Below are positions 7,839-12,292 of a DNA stretch of 12,292 nucleotides, piece after piece. This DNA comes from an uncultured Clostridia bacterium (lineage in GTDB: Bacteria; Bacillota; Clostridia; TANB77; CAG-508), in NCBI GenBank assembly GCA_947626205.1, contig CANQRO010000043.1, positions 1 to 12,292 on the forward strand, in the 5' to 3' direction. Each line of letters begins with the position of its first letter. Within the stretch, counting starts at the first letter, position 1. Under the pieces are notes generated by a model. The model searched no databases. It had not been told where the DNA came from and worked only from the letters and a program-made list of their open reading frames with translations. The position numbers were made by a program, and so were the translations under genes.

Positions 7839-8001
7839 ATTGATTTTGAGATTCCACATAAGTAGGTTGAGCAACTTGCTCGTTTATAGGAGCATTATTA
7901 GTATTAACATTCATGGATTGTAATTCTTTCAAATTAGCTCCACATTTTATGCAAAATGTTGATCCACTAATATTTTCTGCCCCACATTTTGGACAATTCA
8001 T
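7117..8001 (-). CDS. Zinc-ribbon polytopic membrane protein, Yip1-like
   Basis: The protein has 294 aa. An N-terminal zinc ribbon (Cys3, Cys6, Cys17, Cys20) leads into a Gln/Pro/Asn linker (about 37-72) and five predicted helices (about 108-130, 160-186, 196-218, 222-243, 256-278). The segment before the first helix (LLKPFKCFREEESK) and the helix layout resemble Yip1-type membrane domains found in Firmicutes with a zinc ribbon; the family call is moderate. A strong GGGAGGG SD precedes the ATG, which overlaps the stop of the YdjG-like gene by one base (TAATG). It overlaps the next gene in the same way, so the three are tightly coupled. Its zinc-ribbon N-terminus closely parallels that of the large VWA protein. 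Confidence 0.88.
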   Translation of the reverse strand: MNCPKCGAENISGSTFCIKCGANLKELQSMNVNTNNAPINEQVAQPTYVESQNQSMQQPMNNQQPVQQPVNNVSTASLNYLMYLIAILLKPFKCFREEESKLNNSKTSIILALLVSVLMTVVNMIKTIFATVRVASYSWTEGYTYSWQWDNLKNIKWLELIGKNFLIYACIIFAITLVFYLGSLIVKKQLSFIKSLSIAATSVIPAVVGIMILSPLGGMIWSPLSIVFMVVGAVYTLVILYELMNSELKLEGDAKIYFNLICFGILAVAGYYAYMKLFMSSVTGGLENILDMFK

Positions 8002-9545
8002 TATTTCCCTCCCTTATCTATATTATCTTTAATAAAACTTGCAATAGGACTACTATTTGTAACCGAATTAATAACACTATTGCCAATATTTTGTCCTGTT
8101 AATGAATCAAAAACTTTACTCGTGCTAGTTTGTCCATTAACTCTTTTATTATTTGCACCATTCATAGTGGAATTAGTAAGACCTTTTTCTGATTTAATAA
8201 AATTATCTACTTTTCGCAAATTTGCCATATTTTTTTTCGTTTCAGTTTCATAAGTATGTCTTGCATTGGAATTACGATACCTTAAAAACATGATAATAAA
8301 ATAAATAATTCCTGATAATAAAAATAAGAAACTATAATCAAAATCTACAAATAACATAGCAATTATACCTAGAATTTCAACTACAAATGATACTCCAATC
8401 AATTTAGGCATATGTATTGGAACACTACCCATTGTTTCTTTCGTTCTTGCATTAACTGCAACATAATGCAATATTTTTTTATCCCCTTTAACTTGTTGAT
8501 AACTATATAACCAAACAGGCAAATATGCTGCTTTCCATTGTTGTCCTTTTACACTTAATTGTTCATTAGACCATGCAACACCACGATCATATTCCTTTAA
8601 AGTTTCATTTGCAGCAAATCTTGCAATATCTTTTGATTCTGTATCTACGATTGACCTTAATTGATCAACATTTGTATCCCTTTTTTCAGATGTATAACCT
8701 TTTAAATAATTAGCATTATATTTAACACAATTTTCAACATCAAAAGGCATAATTGCATTTATTACATTATTAGTTTTATCCGAAGCAGTATTATTAAGTT
8801 TATCCAGACTTGATTCAACTGAAAGTCCATTAATCGTTAAATCAAATTCTCTTTCAACATGATATAAATCAGCATCATAATATGCTTTTTGATTACTACC
8901 ACTACCTCTAAAATATTTTCTTGTTTGATGTTCACCCTCACCAATAAAATTAGCATGAGTATTAACATCTACAATCATATAAGGAAAATATACACCCATT
9001 ATATTTTGAGCAGTAAATTCTTCTTTAAATTTTGGATGTGCAAAAAATTTTCTCTTTCCTACAAACTTTTCAATTTCTAATTTAGCAGTATCTTTATTAA
9101 TGTTGAAAGGCAATACAACATCTGGAATACTACCATTAGGAATTTGTTGATTAACAGATAATGTGTTTCTACACCAATGACATCTAGCTTGTGAAGCAGA
9201 AGCAGTATCTATAACAACTTCTGCACCACAACTACTACATTTAAATGTTAAAACATCATTGGTATCAGCAACAATATCTGTTGCCCCTGATCCCATAACT
9301 TGCCCTTGTAATTGAGATATATCCTCTACCATACCTGAAACTTTTTCAGGTTCAAACTCATGACGACAAAAATTACATCTTAATTTGCCATTATTCGTAT
9401 TTGTTGAAATATCTGTTGAGCCACATTTTGGGCATTTTTCTTGTCCATCTGTTGCTCCAACATCTGTCTTTACAACAGTAGGCTCATTATTTGGAATATT
9501 ATTATTTGCAGGAGGAGTTATATTTGAATTATAACCTTCTTGCAT
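8001..9545 (-). CDS. YdjG-like double zinc-ribbon (TFIIB-type) membrane protein
   Basis: The protein has 514 aa. After a disordered Asn/Pro-rich start come two zinc ribbons: Cys38, Cys41, Cys57, Cys60 and Cys103, Cys106, Cys122, Cys125. A long soluble region (about 140-378) follows, with typical family phrases (VVLPFNINKDTAK, GVYFPYMIVD, AAYLPVWLYSYQ). Two adjacent helices lie at about 381-401 and 404-422, then a charged, low-complexity tail of about 90 residues. This matches the TFIIB-type zinc-ribbon proteins next to SPFH proteins in Firmicutes; in B. subtilis YdjG and YdjH anchor YdjI to the membrane. Only 3 nt separate it from the SPFH gene's stop. The SD is weak (AGGA), suggesting coupling. 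The ribbon type does not imply DNA binding; it probably mediates protein contact. Confidence 0.87.
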   Translation of the reverse strand: MQEGYNSNITPPANNNIPNNEPTVVKTDVGATDGQEKCPKCGSTDISTNTNNGKLRCNFCRHEFEPEKVSGMVEDISQLQGQVMGSGATDIVADTNDVLTFKCSSCGAEVVIDTASASQARCHWCRNTLSVNQQIPNGSIPDVVLPFNINKDTAKLEIEKFVGKRKFFAHPKFKEEFTAQNIMGVYFPYMIVDVNTHANFIGEGEHQTRKYFRGSGSNQKAYYDADLYHVEREFDLTINGLSVESSLDKLNNTASDKTNNVINAIMPFDVENCVKYNANYLKGYTSEKRDTNVDQLRSIVDTESKDIARFAANETLKEYDRGVAWSNEQLSVKGQQWKAAYLPVWLYSYQQVKGDKKILHYVAVNARTKETMGSVPIHMPKLIGVSFVVEILGIIAMLFVDFDYSFLFLLSGIIYFIIMFLRYRNSNARHTYETETKKNMANLRKVDNFIKSEKGLTNSTMNGANNKRVNGQTSTSKVFDSLTGQNIGNSVINSVTNSSPIASFIKDNIDKGGK

Positions 9546-9548
9546 ATT

Positions 9549-10763
9549 TTATAATCCTAATAATTGTGCCTTTAATTTATCATAATCTTCTTGAGTAATT
9601 AATCCTGCATCTAACAATTTTTTCTTTTCACTTAAAACTGCCATTGGATCTTGTTGTGCTGCTTCTTGGGTTGGTTGAGTTGGTTGAGTTTGTTGTGCTT
9701 GACCAAATGCAGGTTGATATGATGATTGAGTTGGTTGTTGTTGCATTGCTCCCATCATATTTCCTGCAGCATTCATGCCCATTCCCATAAATGCCATACC
9801 TGCACCACCACCATTTTCGCCAGCAGCTTGCATTCCTCTAGCAGCAGCTTGTTGCATAAATGCATTTCCTCTTGCACCAGATAGTGCATCTGCTGCTTTT
9901 ACATCTTTCATTAATTTCTTTGTATCTTCATCGTATTCAATAGCAAGAATTGCAGTTTTAACTATTTCAAGACCTCTATCGCTTTTCCATTGATAAGCAT
10001 CCTCAACTGCTTGTGCCATTGCTTGAGCAAAACCTATTTGATCGCCTTGAATTTTTGAAATACGATTTCCTTTGCTTGGATCATTTGTATAATTAGAAAA
10101 TGCTGCTGATAAAGTACCAACTACTTCATTAAATAATTGACTACCTGCGTCATTATCCATATCAGCAAAATCAAATACAGGAGCTCCTGGCTGTAAATAT
10201 TTTGCAGGGACAAAATTCTTTACAAACAGTAATGGATCAACTATTTTTAAGGTATATGTACCTCTAGTTACTGCTCCTACTTGTGTTCCAAAAAAGGCAT
10301 CATCCCAATATATTTCTGATTGAGTACCAAATTTATTATTTGGTATTTCTTTTAAATTAACATAAAATGCTAATTGTTGGCTACCTGGTTGTCCACCAAA
10401 TTTAACCTTTTCCCATGTAGATTTAATAGTTTGTCCAAAAATACCATCACCTGCAAACATAGATTGTGAATTTGGATCATCCGATCTAAATTCAAAACCT
10501 CCTGGCTCTGCTATACAACCTGTAATAGCCCCATCTTGAATAGTAATAAGTGCAGTACCTTCTGGTACAATTATTTTACTACCATTCGTAATAATATTTT
10601 CGTTCCCTTTATAATTTTCTCCACGACCATTATTTTGTGATTGTGGTACAGCTTGAAATAATCCTGCAGTACCTGGAACATTTGCTCTAGGCATATAAAA
10701 ATCTTTCCATTGGTCTGCAAATGTGCCACCTAAGGCACCTGAAAATGCTTTAATAAAACCCAT
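9549..10763 (-). CDS. ydjI: SPFH domain protein (YdjI-like) with C-terminal SHOCT domain
   Basis: The protein has 404 aa. The start (MGFIKAFSGALGGTFADQWKDFY) and the following region to about residue 290 match the YdjI branch of SPFH/Band-7 proteins, including the GTALITIQDGAI strand, the FGGQPGSQQLAFYVNLKEIP segment and a long amphipathic region. A Gly/Ala/Met-rich stretch, with a Gln/Pro/Thr linker, covers about 310-370. A short C-terminal oligomerisation (SHOCT) motif follows (KKLLDAGLITQEDYDKLKAQLL). Such proteins form scaffolds on the cytosolic membrane face; B. subtilis YdjI recruits the PspA homologue YdjF. There is no membrane helix, so anchoring likely comes from the YdjG-like neighbour. 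The ATG has a GGAGGT SD 8 nt upstream. It is the first gene of the operon, behind a leader of roughly 340 nt. Confidence 0.92.
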   Translation of the reverse strand: MGFIKAFSGALGGTFADQWKDFYMPRANVPGTAGLFQAVPQSQNNGRGENYKGNENIITNGSKIIVPEGTALITIQDGAITGCIAEPGGFEFRSDDPNSQSMFAGDGIFGQTIKSTWEKVKFGGQPGSQQLAFYVNLKEIPNNKFGTQSEIYWDDAFFGTQVGAVTRGTYTLKIVDPLLFVKNFVPAKYLQPGAPVFDFADMDNDAGSQLFNEVVGTLSAAFSNYTNDPSKGNRISKIQGDQIGFAQAMAQAVEDAYQWKSDRGLEIVKTAILAIEYDEDTKKLMKDVKAADALSGARGNAFMQQAAARGMQAAGENGGGAGMAFMGMGMNAAGNMMGAMQQQPTQSSYQPAFGQAQQTQPTQPTQEAAQQDPMAVLSEKKKLLDAGLITQEDYDKLKAQLLGL

Positions 10764-11111
10764 ATATCACTACCTCCAATTTCTTATTTCATCATTTTCA
10801 AGATGAATAGTGAGATTACAAACAGATTATCAATAAATTAGTTATATTCTCTGTTATTAACTTATATCAGTTTTATTATTTTTATAAATCACCACCTATC
10901 TCTCTAAAATTTTAAATTGCTCTCTCTATGTATATTCCTTTTTAGATTAACCGATTAAAATTAATAATTAAAGCTAACTATAAATTTTTCTTTTTGATGA
11001 TATTTCTTACACTTTTAAACAATTATGACTGTGATTTATAACAATACATAAAACCTAAAGAATATAAGAAATTTATATCAAATACCTCCTTTGACTCACC
11101 TATTCTATATA

Positions 11112-11140
11112 ATTATAACAAAATTTGACAAAAATTGCAC
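11112..11140 (-). promoter_or_regulatory. Candidate promoter of the SPFH/zinc-ribbon operon
   Basis: On the minus strand TGTTATAAT (11120-11112) is a perfect extended -10. A weak -35 (GTGCAA, 11140-11135) lies 17 bp upstream. Initiation near 11105 would give a leader of about 340 nt to the SPFH start. The -35 overlaps the left copy of the direct repeat, which fits control by the divergent regulator. Confidence 0.45.
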
Positions 11141-11201
11141 TATTTTTGAGTGTTTTTCTAAATTTACTCACTAATAGTGAGTTAAAGATGCACTATATTT
11201 G
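11136..11201. repeat. Spaced direct repeat, candidate regulator sites
   Basis: TGCACTATTTTTG (11136-11148) recurs as TGCACTATATTTG (11189-11201), 12 of 13 bases identical, 53 bp apart, close to five helical turns. The left copy also begins a CACT-7-AGTG inverted repeat (11138-11152). The CACTA half-site also occurs in the palindrome between them. Together they look like a cluster of binding sites for a dimeric HTH regulator. Confidence 0.5.
11166..11182. promoter_or_regulatory. Perfect 17-bp palindrome, probable XRE operator
   Basis: ACTCACTA-A-TAGTGAGT has two perfect 8-bp arms around a single central base. It ends where the candidate -35 of the plus-strand regulator gene begins and lies about 26 bp from the -35 of the minus-strand operon promoter. 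Its length and symmetry are typical of XRE/Cro-type operators. Confidence 0.6.
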
Positions 11202-11210
11202 TAGGATAAT
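11182..11210 (+). promoter_or_regulatory. Candidate promoter of the XRE/zinc-ribbon regulator
   Basis: TTAAAG (11182-11187) and GATAAT (11205-11210) are separated by 17 bp, and start about 60-90 bp before the gene. The match to consensus is moderate. A second TATAAT at 11241-11246 would start transcription almost at the SD, so it is less likely. The palindrome abuts and the right direct-repeat copy overlaps this site, suggesting autoregulation. Confidence 0.3.
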
Positions 11211-11271
11211 AGAAATAGATGCATAAAAATAAGCTTTAAATATAATACTGATTTTTGGGAGGTGAAAGAAC

Positions 11272-11697
11272 TTGGAGTTCAAAAAAGATGATGAAAACTA
11301 TATTTATCAACTAATTGGAAAAAATATCAAAAAATACAGAAAATTGAAAGGATGGACTCAAGAACAATTAGCTGAAGAAATCAATTATTCTCTCTCATTT
11401 ATCAGTGGTATAGAATCTGCAGCATATCATCAAACTTTTTCTCTAGGTGCTTTATGGCGAATATCTAGGGTATTAGGAGTAGATTTTTGTAAACTATGTG
11501 AAGATACTGATAATGCTAAACAGATTAAATTCATAACATATAAATGTGAGTCTTGTGGTATAGAAACAAAAATGCCAATACAGGTAGTAAAACATTTTAA
11601 AAACATTTATGAATTAACGGGTAATAAAAATATTCCAACTTTTGATTGTACAAATTGTGATGGGCAATTAAAACCTATCAATCCAATGGATTTATAA
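11272..11697 (+). CDS. XRE-family HTH regulator with C-terminal zinc ribbon
   Basis: The protein has 141 aa. The XRE/Cro helix-turn-helix covers about residues 15-75 (IGKNIKKYRKLKGWTQEQLAEE ... FISGIES ... ISRVLGVD). The C-terminal part has Cys92, Cys95, Cys126 and Cys129 (YKCESCGIE ... FDCTNCDG), a four-cysteine zinc-binding pattern with a long insert. The start is TTG at 11272, justified by a strong GGGAGGTGA SD 6 nt upstream. It is divergent from the SPFH operon across the palindrome region, so it is the best candidate for that operon's regulator and for autoregulation. The metal site could sense zinc or redox state, or bind partners as in the operon's other ribbons. That role is inference. 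Confidence 0.88.
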   Translation: MEFKKDDENYIYQLIGKNIKKYRKLKGWTQEQLAEEINYSLSFISGIESAAYHQTFSLGALWRISRVLGVDFCKLCEDTDNAKQIKFITYKCESCGIETKMPIQVVKHFKNIYELTGNKNIPTFDCTNCDGQLKPINPMDL

Positions 11698-11728
11698 AAA
11701 AAACATAGATTTTTGCTCTATGTTTTTT
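11696..11728. terminator. Bidirectional intrinsic terminator between convergent HTH genes
   Basis: ACATAGA (11703-11709) pairs with TCTATGT (11717-11723) around a 7-nt loop. The stem extends through five A:T pairs (11698-11702 with 11724-11728). An A run on the left and a T run on the right supply U-tracts in both directions. It lies exactly between the stop codons of the plus-strand and minus-strand regulators. Confidence 0.8.
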
Positions 11729-11964
11729 CATTCCTCAAAAAATTTATCTATTCTAACTCCAAGAACTATAGAAATTTTATATAAAGTCATCAATGAAATA
11801 TTATTCCTATCATTAGGTGCTTCTATTCTTTTTAAATGATCTACTGAAACATTTATTTCTTCAGCTAATTTCATCAAATTAACTTTCTTTAAAGTTCGAT
11901 ATTTCTTAATATTCTTACATATAACTGTTTTTATATTTTCATTAAAATCATCATAATGCTCCAA
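11728..11964 (-). CDS. Small XRE-family HTH regulator
   Basis: A 78-aa protein that is almost entirely a helix-turn-helix domain (about residues 14-76: CKNIKKYRTLKKVNLMKLAEE ... HLKRIEA ... ISIVLGVRIDKFFEE). The start is TTG at 11964 with an AAGGAAGTGA SD about 4 nt upstream. The stop is TGA, confirming the standard code. It is clearly related to the plus-strand XRE protein at 11272, sharing IKKYR-LK, LAEEIN and VLGV, but lacks the zinc ribbon. Both genes begin TTG-GAG, so a local duplication is plausible. Its targets are unknown. Confidence 0.85.
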   Translation of the reverse strand: MEHYDDFNENIKTVICKNIKKYRTLKKVNLMKLAEEINVSVDHLKRIEAPNDRNNISLMTLYKISIVLGVRIDKFFEE

Positions 11965-12050
11965 AATATCACTTCCTTATAAAATTATAGATAATTTTTT
12001 TACAAAAATATGTGACCTTTCGTGCCGAATTTCCGTTTTTGTGTTATACT
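11965..12050. promoter_or_regulatory. Promoter-bearing gap upstream of the small XRE gene
   Basis: This 86-bp gap must hold the promoter of the small XRE gene. Minus-strand TATAAT (11989-11984) would initiate on the SD, and TATAAC (12049-12044) has a poor -35, so neither is convincing. On the plus strand TGTTATACT (12042-12050) is an extended -10 pointing toward the terminator of the partial XRE gene, with no gene to serve. Confidence 0.25.
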
Positions 12051-12106
12051 AAAAAATAGAGTAATTAGAAATAATAAAAGAAAAGAGCTTATTTCATATT
12101 TACTCT
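12051..12106 (-). terminator. Terminator of the partial XRE gene
   Basis: On the minus strand AGAGTAA (12106-12100) pairs with TTACTCT (12064-12058). Inside, GAAATAA (12095-12089) pairs with TTATTTC (12074-12068). A small internal loop separates the two 7-bp stems and the apical loop is 14 nt. T6 follows at 12056-12051. The stem includes the stop codon of the gene. It is AT-rich but well placed. Confidence 0.5.
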
Positions 12107-12292
12107 TTTCGGCAATTTTGGGTGCTTTTGGCTCTTAATCAACAGATAAGGCTCAACTTTAAGAATATTTGCGATATTTTCTAAAGTATCAATAGGAATA
12201 TTACCATTATAGTTCTCAATATCGCTTATATATCTTGGACTCAAGTTACTTTTTTCGGCTAATTGTTCTTGAGTATAACCAATTATATATCT
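12089..12292 (-). CDS. XRE-family HTH regulator, N-terminus beyond window
   Basis: The last 67 codons of a minus-strand gene, open to the right edge. The translation reads through a typical XRE helix-turn-helix (GYTQEQLAEKSNLSPRYISD, then IENYNGNIP, LENIANILKVEP), followed by a short basic tail (KSQKHPKLPKRVNMK) and TAA at 12091-12089. The recognition helix differs from both neighbouring XRE proteins. About 10-20 N-terminal residues should be missing. It has its own downstream terminator and so is probably a separate unit from the small XRE gene at 11728. Function and targets are unknown; clustered XRE genes are common at edges of accessory regions. Confidence 0.85.
   Translation of the reverse strand, partial: RYIIGYTQEQLAEKSNLSPRYISDIENYNGNIPIDTLENIANILKVEPYLLIKSQKHPKLPKRVNMK

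Larger units (their letters stand above)
10764..11271. other. Divergent intergenic control region, 508 bp
   Basis: No gene of convincing length lies here. The right third holds an extended -10 for the SPFH operon, a 17-bp palindrome, a spaced direct repeat and a candidate plus-strand promoter. The left two thirds would be the 5' leader of the operon. A strong but orphan SD (AAAGGAGGT, minus, 11091-11083) is followed only by a TTG-ATA-stop reading at too short a spacing, so it serves no visible gene. A second weak site (GGTGG near 10892) could start a 12-codon GTG ORF, but I do not call it. Confidence 0.6.

Noticed and set aside
9775..9993. Plus-strand Ala/Ile/Pro-rich frame
   Set aside because: Antisense to the Gly/Ala/Met-rich part of the SPFH protein; composition explains it.
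9549..10763. Phage virion or tail function, sometimes attached by annotation to YdjI-like proteins
   Set aside because: No other phage structural gene is present, and the SPFH domain with the YdjG-like partner explains the protein better.
1..12292. Alternative genetic code (TGA as Trp), suggested by extreme AT content
   Set aside because: Trp codons inspected are TGG, and the small XRE gene ends in TGA at a natural domain end followed by a terminator.
1..12292. tRNA, rRNA, known riboswitch or insertion-sequence ends
   Set aside because: No sequence matching these was recognised on reading either strand.

Overview
The window is AT-rich, standard-code DNA from a low-GC Bacillota bacterium. 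Tryptophan is TGG, TGA is used once as a stop, Shine-Dalgarno (SD) sites are strong, and TTG starts occur. The style suggests a gut Bacilli or Clostridia lineage, but sequence alone cannot fix the genus.

Layout, left to right. (1) At 1-238, on the minus strand, are the first 16 codons of a gene whose start resembles the small sigma-factor-like proteins of Firmicute integrative elements. Just upstream of it is a 62-codon small membrane-protein ORF with an excellent intrinsic terminator inside its coding sequence. (2) From 521 to 10763 a long minus-strand gene train starts with an SPFH/YdjI-like protein and a YdjG-like double-zinc-ribbon membrane protein. It continues with a zinc-ribbon polytopic (Yip1-like) membrane protein, a WG-repeat-like single-pass protein, and a four-helix membrane protein with a C-terminal zinc ribbon. 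After a hairpin terminator/attenuator (4697-4730) come a large zinc-ribbon/TM/calcium-repeat/VWA/cysteine-peptidase-like surface protein, a three-helix zinc-ribbon protein, and a Tim44-like zinc-ribbon protein. (3) At 10764-11271 lies a 508-bp divergent control region with a perfect 17-bp palindrome and a spaced direct repeat. (4) At 11272-12292 are three XRE-type regulators: one on plus that carries its own zinc ribbon, and two on minus, the last cut by the window edge. A bidirectional terminator separates the convergent pair.

How it may work (inference). In Bacillus subtilis, YdjI (SPFH) and its zinc-ribbon partner YdjG form a membrane-bound platform that recruits the PspA-type protein YdjF under envelope stress. 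Here the same two-gene core heads an operon in which five further proteins carry a zinc ribbon, nearly all with predicted cytosolic placement. Three proteins share a Q/P/N-rich linker that is almost identical at DNA level. The simplest reading is an SPFH platform with interchangeable zinc-ribbon clients. One client projects a metal-binding VWA plus a peptidase-like domain outside the cell. The divergent zinc-ribbon XRE protein is the obvious candidate regulator. No PspA, phage-nuclease or toxin gene is visible.
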